A DNA stretch of 64,000 nt from Streptococcus macacae NCTC 11558 (GTDB lineage Bacteria; Bacillota; Bacilli; Lactobacillales; Streptococcaceae). Location of the stretch: positions 248,001 to 312,000 of the forward strand of contig NZ_AEUW02000001.1 of assembly GCF_000187995.2 (NCBI RefSeq), given 5' to 3'. Made by a program: the position numbers and the translations under genes. A model generated the notes under the pieces. That model was not told the origin of the DNA, ran no database searches, and saw only the letters and a program-made list of their open reading frames with translations. This document shows, one piece after another, positions 28,681 to 37,159 of the stretch; within the stretch, counting starts at the first letter, position 1, and each line of letters begins with the position of its first letter.

Positions 28681-29589
28681 ATGATTACCGCTATTGTTTT
28701 TGATGTTGATGATACGATTTATGATCAACAAGCCCCTTATCGTCAAGCTATGCAAAAATCTTTTCCTGATTTTGATGTTTCACAAATGAATCAGGCTTAT
28801 ATCCGATTTCGTCATTACTCTGATACAGGTTTTCCAAAAGTTATTTCAGGTAAATGGACTACAGAGTATTTTCGTATTTGGCGCTGTCAGCAAACTCTTG
28901 CAGAATTTGGTTATCCTCATGTCAGTGAAGAAGAGGGAAGTCATTTTCAAGCTATTTATGAAAATGAACTAGATAATATCACAATGCTTGATGAAATGCG
29001 GCTTACGCTTGATTTTTTAAAAAAGAAAAAAGTCCCAATAGGTGTTATTACTAACGGACCAACAGAACATCAATTAAAAAAAGTTAAAAGATTAGGGCTT
29101 TATGACTATGTGGAGCCTAAGCGAGTAATTGTTAGTCAGGCTACAGGTTTTCAAAAACCCGAAAAGGAAATCTTTAATCTTGCTGCAGAACAATTTGACA
29201 TGAATCCTGGAACCACTCTTTATGTTGGAGATTCTTATGATAATGATATCATGGGAGCTTTTAATGGAGGCTGGCATTCTATGTGGTTCAATCACCGTGG
29301 TAGAAGTTTGCAGCCTGGTACAAAACCTGTTTTTGATTTGGAAATTGACTCTTTTGATCAGCTTTTTGGAGCTGTCAAGGTTCTGTTTGATCTTCCTGAT
29401 AATAAGTTTATTTTTGATCTTCAGGACAAGGAGAATCCTATTTTGCAGATGGGGATTGATAATGGTTTAATGATAGCGGCAGAACGTTTATTAGAAAGTA
29501 ATATGAGTATAGATAAAGTCGTTATTTTACTTCGTTTAAATCCAAGTCAAGAAAAGATTCTTCGTTTAAAGTATGCTTCGAGACAGTAA
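28681..29589 (+). CDS. HAD hydrolase with C-terminal extension
   Basis: 302 residues. Residues 1-215 are a YjjG/YsbA-like HAD hydrolase (motif I FDVDDTIYD, motif II VITNGP, motif IV YVGDSYDNDIMGAF). After about residue 235 comes an extra segment (DKENPILQMGIDNGLMIAAE, then ERLLESNMSIDKVVILLRLN) that is unlike HAD caps. It resembles the small helical tails found at the end of Rpn/PD-(D/E)XK transposase-like proteins. The substrate is unknown. It is convergent with the histidine phosphatase gene, with a long shared terminator. Confidence 0.8.
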   Translation: MITAIVFDVDDTIYDQQAPYRQAMQKSFPDFDVSQMNQAYIRFRHYSDTGFPKVISGKWTTEYFRIWRCQQTLAEFGYPHVSEEEGSHFQAIYENELDNITMLDEMRLTLDFLKKKKVPIGVITNGPTEHQLKKVKRLGLYDYVEPKRVIVSQATGFQKPEKEIFNLAAEQFDMNPGTTLYVGDSYDNDIMGAFNGGWHSMWFNHRGRSLQPGTKPVFDLEIDSFDQLFGAVKVLFDLPDNKFIFDLQDKENPILQMGIDNGLMIAAERLLESNMSIDKVVILLRLNPSQEKILRLKYASRQ

Positions 29590-29594
29590 GCAAT

Positions 29595-29653
29595 AAAAAA
29601 GAAAGTAGCCAATAAATGAGTCATAAATTCATTTATTGGCTACTTTCTTTTTT
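29595..29653. terminator. Long bidirectional terminator
   Basis: A stem of more than 20 bp: GAAAGTAGCCAATAAATGA pairs with TCATTTATTGGCTACTTTC, flanked by A-tracts and T-tracts on both sides. It sits between convergent genes. Confidence 0.9.
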
Positions 29654-29654
29654 A

Positions 29655-30299
29655 TTAAAGCATTATTTGTGCTATCATTTTTTCTTGATAAGAAGTGTCA
29701 TTCCAAGTGATAAGATCAAAGTGCTCAAAATCTTTTGTTTCTAAAATGGTGACACTGGCATTATTCAAACCGCCTTTTCGGCGCAATTGCGCTTGATTAT
29801 AACCAAGTAAGTATTGAATAGATGCTGTTAATACAGCACCGTGTCCAACCAGCAGGATATTTTGAGCTTTTTCATTTCTTAAGTTTTTGACAAACTGTGA
29901 AATACGCTGTGTTACAGAATAAACAGATTCAGCATTAAACATAGAATTATCAAACTGAGCTAAATTATGGCGAAAAGCATTCATTTGTTTAGGATAGATG
30001 GCTGAAACAAGGCTAATTTTTTGTCCTTCTAAATTGCCTAGATCCCATTCCCGTAAGACCTTTGTATAATGAATAGTTGTTGGATGGTCATTTGCATCAT
30101 TAAGAATTTGAGCTGTTGTTTTTGCTCTTTGTAAATCGCTAGAATAAATTTGGTCAAATGTGATCTCTTTAAGGTATTTTCCCAGTTCTTTAAGTTCTGC
30201 AATAGAAGTCTCTAAAAGCGGGGAATCACCATTAGCACCTTGAAAACGGCCTTCTAAATTCCATTGCGTTTTACCATGTCTTACAAAATATAATTTCAT
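29655..30299 (-). CDS. Histidine phosphatase (phosphoglycerate mutase-like)
   Basis: 214 residues with the catalytic RHG motif (LYFVRHGKTQWN, His8 area), YSSDLQRAKTTAQ and the second histidine in LLVGHGAVL. This is the broad-specificity phosphatase branch, not the glycolytic mutase. A GAGGT ribosome site overlaps the YccF-like gene end only six bases upstream, so it is the third gene of a YbaK-YccF-phosphatase operon. Confidence 0.85.
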   Translation of the reverse strand: MKLYFVRHGKTQWNLEGRFQGANGDSPLLETSIAELKELGKYLKEITFDQIYSSDLQRAKTTAQILNDANDHPTTIHYTKVLREWDLGNLEGQKISLVSAIYPKQMNAFRHNLAQFDNSMFNAESVYSVTQRISQFVKNLRNEKAQNILLVGHGAVLTASIQYLLGYNQAQLRRKGGLNNASVTILETKDFEHFDLITWNDTSYQEKMIAQIML

Positions 30300-30305
30300 T
30301 TTAAT

Positions 30306-30488
30306 TTATACCTCTTCCATAATAACAACACCAAAAGGAAAGAGACTGCTGCCGGCCATTTTAGCAGACTGCAACGCAAAAGGAATGCCAATGATTGTCA
30401 GGCAAAGAATAAAGCCTACTGCAGTCCAGCTGATCAAAGCCCAGATTCCAGAGCATAAGAACCAAATAATATTTCCCAATAAACGCAT
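30306..30488 (-). CDS. Half-length YccF-domain membrane protein
   Basis: 60 residues with two hydrophobic segments (LGNIIWFLCSGIWALISW and VGFILCLTIIGIPFALQS). YccF proteins usually carry two copies of this repeat in about 120 residues, and here only one is present. The gene is tightly packed: its ATG abuts the YbaK stop and it ends six bases before the phosphatase ATG. This is more like a stable short variant than recent decay. Confidence 0.7.
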   Translation of the reverse strand: MRLLGNIIWFLCSGIWALISWTAVGFILCLTIIGIPFALQSAKMAGSSLFPFGVVIMEEV

Positions 30489-30965
30489 TTATATCTCCAT
30501 TATATCTGCAAAATGAGCACCCACAAAATCAGCTAACTCTTGACTATCTATACGGATGGAGCGTCCAAGCTCACCAGCTGAAACGATCATTTGTCCTTTT
30601 TTTAAAGCGATGCTATCAATAAAAATAGGAAAATGATGCCTTTGTCTTATTCCAATAGGATTATTAGCTCCATGGACATAACCTGTTGTTTTTTGAAGTT
30701 CTTTTTGAGGAATCATGCTGACCTTTTTATTGCCAGAAATTTTAGCTAGTTTCTTTTCAGAAAGGTGCTCTGTAATGGGAACAATGCCAATAAGAGGACC
30801 TGTCTTATCTCCTGTAAGTGCGAGTGTTTTAAAGATATCTTCTTCTCTCACCCCATCTGGCAGTTTTCCAGCAAAAGCATCAATCGCCAAAGAATCATGT
30901 TCAATTTTTGCTTTGTCTAAAATTTGATCAACTAATGTTTTCTTTAATTTCGTTTTTTTGGTCAT
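30489..30965 (-). CDS. ybaK: YbaK/EbsC-type aminoacyl-tRNA deacylase
   Basis: 158 residues of the YbaK/ProX-like editing fold, which hydrolyses Cys-tRNA(Pro). The core is seen in VREEDIFKTLALTG, LIGIVPITEHLSEKKLAKI and VHGANNPIGIRQ, close to the standard GGISPLG site. The cytoplasmic protein has the usual length. AAGGAAAGAG precedes the start. It is the first gene of a three-gene minus-strand operon. Confidence 0.88.
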   Translation of the reverse strand: MTKKTKLKKTLVDQILDKAKIEHDSLAIDAFAGKLPDGVREEDIFKTLALTGDKTGPLIGIVPITEHLSEKKLAKISGNKKVSMIPQKELQKTTGYVHGANNPIGIRQRHHFPIFIDSIALKKGQMIVSAGELGRSIRIDSQELADFVGAHFADIMEI

Positions 30966-31151
30966 TATCTCTTTCCTTGGATAAAAAACTTCCTTTTATG
31001 CTATTATACCATTTTGAAAATGATTATAATAGTCTAAAACAGACCCTCTTTTTTGTTTTGGACCAAACAAAATACTTTTTAAGAAAAGAAAGTTGGATAG
31101 AAATTGTTATTGAAAGACAGCAGTTTTAGTCACTGGTCATTTACCCATTCC

Positions 31152-31721
31152 TTAAGAAGCAGCCTTTTTATCTAGTAGAAAAAAATGAGCTTGGCTGGGA
31201 ATGAGAAAAACTAAAACAATGGCAACTAAAAGAAATGTAGCTAAACCGGCGCTAGCATTGACAGTAAAAGAATACCAGTAAGGGGAAATCCCTTTGGGAG
31301 CGTAGCTCCCCCAAAAAATAAAGCCGGCAAGATAATGAAAGAAGTAGCGAACAGCTGTCGCTGTAAATGCACCTCCAATAGCCCAAATGACTGCTGTAAA
31401 TCTTTGATTTTGTCTTAAGGCCTTTTGTATAGAGCGATGGCTCAGCCCTGCAAGTCCCATGGAGGAAAAGGCTAAAATGTATTCAATAAAGACTTGGGAG
31501 AATGTAAGGTAATAAACTTTTGCCATTAGAAAATGCAGCAAACCCCAAATCAGTCCTGCAAGAAGGCCATATTTCATTCCTCTGCGCAATGCAAAGATGA
31601 TTAAAGGAAGAGCTCCTAAAGAAGGCGTAAACCAACTAAAGAAATCTGGCACAAGTGATAAAGTCATTGATAGAGCAGCCGTTATGGCAACTTCTGTTAG
31701 AACACCGTATTTTTTAGACAT
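31152..31721 (-). CDS. thiT: Thiamine ECF-transporter S component ThiT
   Basis: 189 residues with six membrane helices, the substrate-binding subunit for thiamine that works with a shared ECF module (not in this window). Typical segments are EVAITAALSMTLSLVPDFFS, GLLAGLIWGLLHFLMA and YFFHYLAGFIFWGSYAPKG. The start at MSKKYGVLTE is chosen because the TPP riboswitch and its terminator end just before it. Longer in-frame starts would lie inside the riboswitch. Confidence 0.93.
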   Translation of the reverse strand: MSKKYGVLTEVAITAALSMTLSLVPDFFSWFTPSLGALPLIIFALRRGMKYGLLAGLIWGLLHFLMAKVYYLTFSQVFIEYILAFSSMGLAGLSHRSIQKALRQNQRFTAVIWAIGGAFTATAVRYFFHYLAGFIFWGSYAPKGISPYWYSFTVNASAGLATFLLVAIVLVFLIPSQAHFFLLDKKAAS

Positions 31722-31745
31722 AAAAAGCCCCCTTTTCAAGGAGCT
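31722..31745 (-). terminator. Expression-platform hairpin of the TPP riboswitch
   Basis: On the minus strand AGCTCCTT-GAAA-AGGGGGCT is followed by TTTTTATG. The stem encloses the G-rich ribosome site, so it could stop transcription, block translation, or both. Confidence 0.75.
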
Positions 31746-31782
31746 CTCAGGTGTTAGTTGATGTTTATGATTAACCTTACCC

Positions 31783-31866
31783 ATCACATTCCTACGCTAG
31801 TATTAACTAGATCAGGTCCCTAGGATTTCGCAAAAGCGATCTCAGCTGGTTAGCACTCCTTGTGAT
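31783..31866 (-). ncRNA. TPP (THI element) riboswitch
   Basis: The minus strand shows AAGGAGTGCT, CTGAGA, ACCTGATCTAGTTAATAC and AGCGTAGGAA in the correct order, which is the thiamine-pyrophosphate aptamer. P1 is closed by ATCACA and TGTGAT at its two ends. It controls thiT directly downstream. Confidence 0.95.
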
Positions 31867-31961
31867 AATATCTATTTATTGTTTATTATAAGGCTATTGC
31901 CTGTAGCTGTCAACGTTATTTATTGAGAGTGCACAGCAATCATGGCTGTCTGTCTCAGTCT

Positions 31962-32807
31962 CTATTTATTAGCTGAACCAAATAATTTTTCATAAGTCGT
32001 TTTAGTATCTTTGTTAACGGCAATTTGATTGAGGTCAAATTCACCATGAAAACCTTCAATATGGCCTTGGGAGGTATACTGATGCAGTTCATAATTTAGT
32101 TTTGTTTTCGGAACAGCTTCAAAATAACCTGAATCACTTCCATAGGTCGGAATCCAGATAGCATCGAAACCTTTGGTTGAGATACTATGTTCTTCCATAA
32201 AGTAGGTACCAATATAAATTCCTACATTATCAGCTCCAAGACGTTTGAGTTCATCTCGAAAAGCTCTTATGCCCTTATCCATATTAGACATGGTCTTTTC
32301 CTCCACATCAAGCCAGTAGAAGGTTGGATTATATGGTGAAGCGTTCTTATAAAACGTTCTGGCTTCTTCTTTCATTTCTTTAATATTAGAGCCTCGGACA
32401 TAAGCATAAACAGCTACAGGGACATTGCGTTTTTGAAATTCCTCAATATGAGTTTTAAACGATTTGTCAATTCCAGATTTATGGGCAGCATTATTTTTTT
32501 TAGCAATCCCAGAACCTCCCTGAACCCTGACAATAGCTCCTGAAATATTTTTAGAAAGCGTATCATAATTGATCTCACTAGGCAGCTGCCAGCCAGAAAC
32601 GTCTATGATTGGATTAAGAGTAAAACTGTCTTTATCGGAATTCGTTTTTTGTCCTTTAGGAGTTTGTTTAGTTTCAGGAATAGCCTTTTTAGCTGTGCTC
32701 CATTCCCTTTGTCGGGCATTTTCTATATGGCGGTTTCCAAAAATTAAAATCATAATAAACAAACTAAAAAAAGCAAGAACAAAAACAGGTTTAATTCTTC
32801 TTCTCAT
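31962..32807 (-). CDS. GH25 muramidase (lysozyme), membrane-anchored or secreted
   Basis: 281 residues: an N-terminal hydrophobic segment (residues 7-24), a polar linker and then a glycoside hydrolase family 25 domain from about residue 68. The catalytic landmarks are PIIDVSGWQLP, YWLDVEEKTM, NVGIYIGTYF and the closing HGEFDLNQIA. It should cut peptidoglycan between MurNAc and GlcNAc outside the cell. There is no cell-wall-binding repeat, so the N-terminal helix may hold it at the membrane. The mRNA is predicted to be leaderless. Confidence 0.9.
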   Translation of the reverse strand: MRRRIKPVFVLAFFSLFIMILIFGNRHIENARQREWSTAKKAIPETKQTPKGQKTNSDKDSFTLNPIIDVSGWQLPSEINYDTLSKNISGAIVRVQGGSGIAKKNNAAHKSGIDKSFKTHIEEFQKRNVPVAVYAYVRGSNIKEMKEEARTFYKNASPYNPTFYWLDVEEKTMSNMDKGIRAFRDELKRLGADNVGIYIGTYFMEEHSISTKGFDAIWIPTYGSDSGYFEAVPKTKLNYELHQYTSQGHIEGFHGEFDLNQIAVNKDTKTTYEKLFGSANK

Positions 32808-32843
32808 TTTTACTATTGTAGCGTAAAGTCAGCAAAAAAGCAA
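32805..32843 (-). promoter_or_regulatory. Promoter of the GH25 gene, near-leaderless
   Basis: On the minus strand TTGCTT, a 17-base spacer and TACAAT (32815-32820) are followed by seven bases and ATG. No ribosome site fits. Confidence 0.6.
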
Positions 32844-32871
32844 AAAATAGCATTTTAGGAGTTTTCTTTCA

Positions 32872-32909
32872 TTGACAGGTCATAGGGTTTAGGTTAGACT
32901 GAAAGGATG
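32872..32909 (+). promoter_or_regulatory. Promoter of the ECF S-component gene, leaderless
   Basis: TTGACA (32872-32877), a 17-base spacer, TAGACT (32895-32900), six bases, then ATG at 32907. GAAAGG touches the ATG and is too close to act as a normal ribosome site. Confidence 0.7.
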
Positions 32910-33437
32910 AAAAGTACTTTTAACCTCTCCCTCCAAAAAATCAGCCGAATCGCTATTTTATCAGCTCTTTGTGTCGCTCTTCGCTATGCTTTTTCTAGTC
33001 TTCCTAATATACAGCCTATTACAGCTATTTTTTTAATTACAGCGATTGTTTATGGCCTTTCTGATAGTATTCTCATTATGTCTCTGACTATGCTAGTATC
33101 CTCCTTTTTACTAATGTTTGGTCCTTGGGTAATTTGGCAGATTTTTTCTTTTACAGTTATTTTGGTTATTTGGAAATATCTTTTGTACCCACTGACAAAA
33201 TTTCTAAAGTTTGCTAAAATAAATGAGATTGTTTGGCAATCCTTGTTTGCAGGCTTATTAGGAATTGTTTACGGCCTAGTGATTGATTCCTGTTATGCTT
33301 TTCTTTATGGCATGCCGTGGTGGACTTATGTTATGGCGGGCGCAAGCTTTAACATAGCTCATGCTTTATCCACAGTATGCTTTTATCCTCTTATATTGCC
33401 GATTTTAAGGAGAATGACTAATGAAAAAAATCATTAA
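32907..33437 (+). CDS. ECF transporter S component of unknown ligand
   Basis: 176 residues with five or six membrane helices (IAILSALCVALRYAFSSLPN, IVYGLSDSILIMSLTMLVSS, WWTYVMAGASFNIAHALST). This is the pattern of S components of energy-coupling-factor vitamin transporters. It overlaps the lipoprotein gene by 17 bases. S component plus DUF4430 lipoprotein occurs in several Firmicutes and some are suspected in cobalamin or related uptake, but the ligand is not established here. No ATPase or T subunit is encoded nearby, so it would rely on a shared module. Confidence 0.8.
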   Translation: MKSTFNLSLQKISRIAILSALCVALRYAFSSLPNIQPITAIFLITAIVYGLSDSILIMSLTMLVSSFLLMFGPWVIWQIFSFTVILVIWKYLLYPLTKFLKFAKINEIVWQSLFAGLLGIVYGLVIDSCYAFLYGMPWWTYVMAGASFNIAHALSTVCFYPLILPILRRMTNEKNH

Positions 33438-33807
33438 ATTATTATGTTTAACTTTCTCGCTGCTTTGTTTAGCAGCTTGTCAACATAACACCTCAGCTCA
33501 AAAATCACCGTCATCAAAACAGGCGACTGTCAGACTCATTGTTAAAACAGGCCATGGTAAAACAGATGAAAAAGTAACCTTTAAAGAAGGAGACACTGTT
33601 ATGGATGTGTTAAAATCTAATTATAAAGTTAAGGAAAAAAATGGTTTTATCACATCAATTGATGGTTTATCTCAAGATGAAAAAGCAGGAAAATACTGGA
33701 TGTATAATGTGAACGATAAGCTAGCTCCAAAAACTGCAGAAAAAATAAAAGTGAAAAAAGGTGATAAAATTGAATTCTATCAAGAAACTTATAAAAAAGG
33801 AAGATAG
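33421..33807 (+). CDS. DUF4430 lipoprotein
   Basis: 128 residues. The signal with lipobox LCLAAC places the lipid-modified cysteine at residue 20. The mature part is a DUF4430/transcobalamin-C-like domain (TVMDVLKSNYKVKEKNGFIT, then GKYWMYNVNDKLAP). It is probably the extracellular ligand-capturing partner of the ECF S component with which it is coupled. Lgt, encoded at 16.6 kb, would modify it. Confidence 0.85.
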   Translation: MKKIIKLLCLTFSLLCLAACQHNTSAQKSPSSKQATVRLIVKTGHGKTDEKVTFKEGDTVMDVLKSNYKVKEKNGFITSIDGLSQDEKAGKYWMYNVNDKLAPKTAEKIKVKKGDKIEFYQETYKKGR

Positions 33808-33968
33808 GGCAAAAGTTCTTCTTTTATAACATCAGCCTTGCCTCACCTTTTTACCTAGATCATATAACTGCTTATCTTAGATAGTTTTCAAGACTGTTTA
33901 AACTTATCATTTGTATAAAAAGTAACTAACCAATTAGCTGCTGCAGTAAGGGACTTTCTCAATATATT

Positions 33969-34000
33969 AAAGAGGTTGGATATTTATTCTAACCTCTTTT
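33969..34000 (+). terminator. Terminator upstream of ppc
   Basis: AAAGAGGTT and AACCTCTTT pair around a 13-base loop, followed by TGATTTG. The T-run is short but the stem is good. Confidence 0.6.
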
Positions 34001-34103
34001 GATTTGCCTGCAAGTTGCTATAAGAATTGTCAGAAAATTGATTTACTTTTTTTTCAAAAGTGATATGATAGAAAGTATCAATAAAGAAGAGGAGCCTATT
34101 TCT

Positions 34104-36836
34104 GTGTCAATTAATAAATTAGAAAACAGAAAAGATGAAGCAGCAATCAGTGAAGAAGTGCGCATACTGACGCAATTACTGGATGATGCCACCCGAAAAA
34201 TGATTGGTGATGATGGTTTTGATAAGATTGAGTTCTTTAAAAAGCTGTCAGGTGAAGAGAAATATCAGGAACTGGAAAATGAAATTGAACAATTAGATAA
34301 TGAGGAAATGATCGTTGTTTCGCGTTATTTCTCAATTTTGCCTCTTCTGATCAATATCTCTGAAGATGTAAACCTTGCTTATGAGATTAACTACCAAAAC
34401 AATAATGACATTGATTATTTAGGAAAGATGTCAGCAACGATTGACCTTGTTTCAGAACAAGATAATGCCAAAGAAATCTTGGAACATGTTAACGTAGTTC
34501 CTGTCCTAACGGCTCATCCAACGCAAGTACAGCGCAAAACGATGCTTGATTTGACAAATCACATTCACGAACTTTTGCGTAAATACCGTGATGTTAAAGC
34601 TGGTTCTATCAATAAGCAAAAATGGTTTGCTGATCTGCGCCGTTATGTTGAACTCATTATGCAGACTGATATTATTCGTGAGAAGAAACTGAAAGTGACC
34701 AATGAAATTACCAATGTCATGGAATACTATAACTCTTCTTTGATTAAAGCAGTAACTAAGCTGATTACCCAGTATAAACATTTGGCAGCCCAAAAAGGTT
34801 TTTCTTTGGACAATGCAAAACCGATTACTATGGGGATGTGGATTGGCGGTGACCGTGATGGTAACCCATTTGTTACAGCTGATACTTTGAAAGTGTCAGC
34901 TCTCGTTCAAAGTGAAGTTATTTTAAATTATTATATTGATAAGGTGGCTAATCTCTATCGTACTTTTTCCCTCTCCAATAGTTTATCAAGGGTTAACAAA
35001 GATGTAGAAAAGTTAGCAGCTCTCTCAACGGATGTTTCTGTCTTTCGAGAGAGAGAACCTTACCGTAAGGCATTTCATTATATTCAATCCAGATTGCAAA
35101 AAACACTTGCAGATATTAAAACTGGTAATTTCACTAAAACAACTGAAAAAATGGAGCCTGAACAGAATCAGCTTTTAGCCTATCAGTCTGTTCAAGAATT
35201 TAAAAAAGATCTTCAATGTATTGAAAAGTCACTGTTAGACCATAATGATTCAGCCCTTATTACAGGAGACTTAACAGAAGTTATTCAGGCTGCAGATATT
35301 TTTGGCTTTTTCCTTGCTTCTATTGATATGCGCCAAGATTCAAGTGTTCATGAGGCTTGTGTTGCTGAGCTTCTGCAGGCAGCTAATATTGTAGAGGATT
35401 ACAGCAGTTTATCAGAAAACGAAAAGATTCAGGTTCTTTTAAAAGAATTGACTGAGGATCCTAGGACGCTTTCCTCAACTCACCGCGAAAAATCTGAAGT
35501 ACTGCAAAAAGAACTAGCTATTTTTAAAACCGCTAGACTGCTGAAAGATAAATTAGGAGAAGAAGTCATCAAGCAGCATATCATTTCACATACAGAAAGT
35601 GTCTCTGATATGTTTGAATTGGCTATTATGCTCAAAGAAGTCGGACTGGTTGATACAGAAAAAGCGCGTGTTCAAATAGTTCCTTTATTTGAAACAATTG
35701 AAGATTTAGATAATTCTCGAGAAATTATGAAGCAGTATCTTAATTATGATATTGTTAAAAAATGGATTGCTGCTAATAATAACTATCAGGAAATTATGCT
35801 AGGTTATTCAGATTCTAATAAAGACGGCGGCTATTTATCATCTGGCTGGACTTTATACAAGGCCCAAAACGAACTGACCGAAATTGGTGCTGATAAGGGT
35901 GTGAAAATTACCTTCTTTCATGGACGCGGCGGCACCGTAGGACGTGGCGGCGGTCCTTCCTATGAAGCTATTACTTCACAGCCATTTGGCTCTATAAAGG
36001 ATCGTATCCGTTTGACCGAACAAGGGGAAGTTATTGGTAATAAATACGGAAACAAAGATGTAGCCTATTATAATCTTGAAATGTTAGTTGCAGCAACGCT
36101 TGATCGTATGGTGACACGCCGCATTGTTAATGCCGATAATTTAGCAGGCTATCGCACGATCATGGACGGTATTGTAGAAGATAGTAATCATATTTATCGT
36201 GATTTGGTATTTGGCAATGAACATTTCTATGATTATTTCTTTGCGGCTAGTCCTATTCGTGAAGTTTCTAGTCTCAATATCGGCTCTCGTCCCGCTGCGC
36301 GTAAAACGATTACTGAAATCAGCGGTCTGCGAGCGATCCCTTGGGTATTCTCCTGGTCTCAAAACCGTATTATGCTCCCAGGCTGGTATGGTGTTGGCTC
36401 GGCCTTCCAGCATTATATTGATCAAGATGAGAGCAATTTAGCTAAATTGCAGGAAATGTATGAAGAGTGGCCTTTCTTCCACTCATTACTGTCAAATGTT
36501 GATATGGTTTTATCAAAATCTAATATGAATATTGCTTTTGAATATGCCAAATTGTGTCAAGACCAAGAGACTAGAGATGTTTTTAATACTATTTTAGACG
36601 AATGGCAGTTAACGAAGAATGTCATTTTAGCTATTGAAAAGCATGACCATTTATTAGAGGATAATGTCTATTTGAAAAAAAGCCTTGATTACCGTCTTCC
36701 TTATTTCAATGTGCTTAACTACATTCAGATTGAGCTGATTAAACGTCAGCGCCAAGGAGAACTGGTTGAGAATCTTGAAACTCTTATTCATATTACAATT
36801 AATGGGGTTGCTACAGGTCTTCGAAATTCAGGATAA
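34104..36836 (+). CDS. ppc: Phosphoenolpyruvate carboxylase
   Basis: 910 residues. It makes oxaloacetate from PEP and bicarbonate, the anaplerotic route that feeds aspartate in streptococci. The catalytic histidine is in [13 protein letters not shown]. The signature [13 protein letters not shown] and the glycine-rich loop [18 protein letters not shown] are complete. I place the start at GTG 34104 because GAGGAG precedes it at the right distance and MSVTKLENRK-like N-termini are usual; the frame is open 105 bases further upstream. Confidence 0.95.
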   Translation: MSINKLENRKDEAAISEEVRILTQLLDDATRKMIGDDGFDKIEFFKKLSGEEKYQELENEIEQLDNEEMIVVSRYFSILPLLINISEDVNLAYEINYQNNNDIDYLGKMSATIDLVSEQDNAKEILEHVNVVPVLTAHPTQVQRKTMLDLTNHIHELLRKYRDVKAGSINKQKWFADLRRYVELIMQTDIIREKKLKVTNEITNVMEYYNSSLIKAVTKLITQYKHLAAQKGFSLDNAKPITMGMWIGGDRDGNPFVTADTLKVSALVQSEVILNYYIDKVANLYRTFSLSNSLSRVNKDVEKLAALSTDVSVFREREPYRKAFHYIQSRLQKTLADIKTGNFTKTTEKMEPEQNQLLAYQSVQEFKKDLQCIEKSLLDHNDSALITGDLTEVIQAADIFGFFLASIDMRQDSSVHEACVAELLQAANIVEDYSSLSENEKIQVLLKELTEDPRTLSSTHREKSEVLQKELAIFKTARLLKDKLGEEVIKQHIISHTESVSDMFELAIMLKEVGLVDTEKARVQIVPLFETIEDLDNSREIMKQYLNYDIVKKWIAANNNYQEIMLGYSDSNKDGGYLSSGWTLYKAQNELTEIGADKGVKITFFHGRGGTVGRGGGPSYEAITSQPFGSIKDRIRLTEQGEVIGNKYGNKDVAYYNLEMLVAATLDRMVTRRIVNADNLAGYRTIMDGIVEDSNHIYRDLVFGNEHFYDYFFAASPIREVSSLNIGSRPAARKTITEISGLRAIPWVFSWSQNRIMLPGWYGVGSAFQHYIDQDESNLAKLQEMYEEWPFFHSLLSNVDMVLSKSNMNIAFEYAKLCQDQETRDVFNTILDEWQLTKNVILAIEKHDHLLEDNVYLKKSLDYRLPYFNVLNYIQIELIKRQRQGELVENLETLIHITINGVATGLRNSG

Positions 36837-37159
36837 AAATCAGCTCTATCACCGGCTGCAGTGCATATCTGCAAAAGAAACGCAGTGCTTGATCGCAATC
36901 GTAAATAAATGCCTTATTATCAAGTAAGGGGAATCGCAGCCCTGTGTTCTTGTGTTTTGCATATTGGCATGAAAATTTAAAAGATAAGCTTTCTTTTTGA
37001 TATACTCCTCTTAAAGCAGATAGTGAAGAAGCAAAGCTTCACTAACCATTTAAGGGGAGTTTTCCTATGTCCATCTTTTTCTTTCTTTGTTTTAAGTTTA
37101 AAAGATGGTATAATGCTAATAATGTTACATTGTGAGAAATAATTTGAGGAAAAAAGATT
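36837..37159. other. Structured intergenic region before ftsW
   Basis: 323 bases with no gene. A nested hairpin spans 37004-37060: outer arms ACTCCTCTTAAA and TTTAAGGGGAGT, inner arms TAGTGAAG and CTTCACTA, then TTTT, which may end the ppc transcript. Upstream, GGCTGC near 36853 could pair at long range with GCAGCC near 36930. The ftsW promoter has TATAAT near 37108-37113 with TTGTTT 16 bases before it. Confidence 0.55.
37004..37064 (+). terminator. Two-tier hairpin, probable ppc terminator
   Basis: Outer 12-bp and inner 8-bp stems separated by small internal loops, followed by TTTTCC. Confidence 0.6.
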
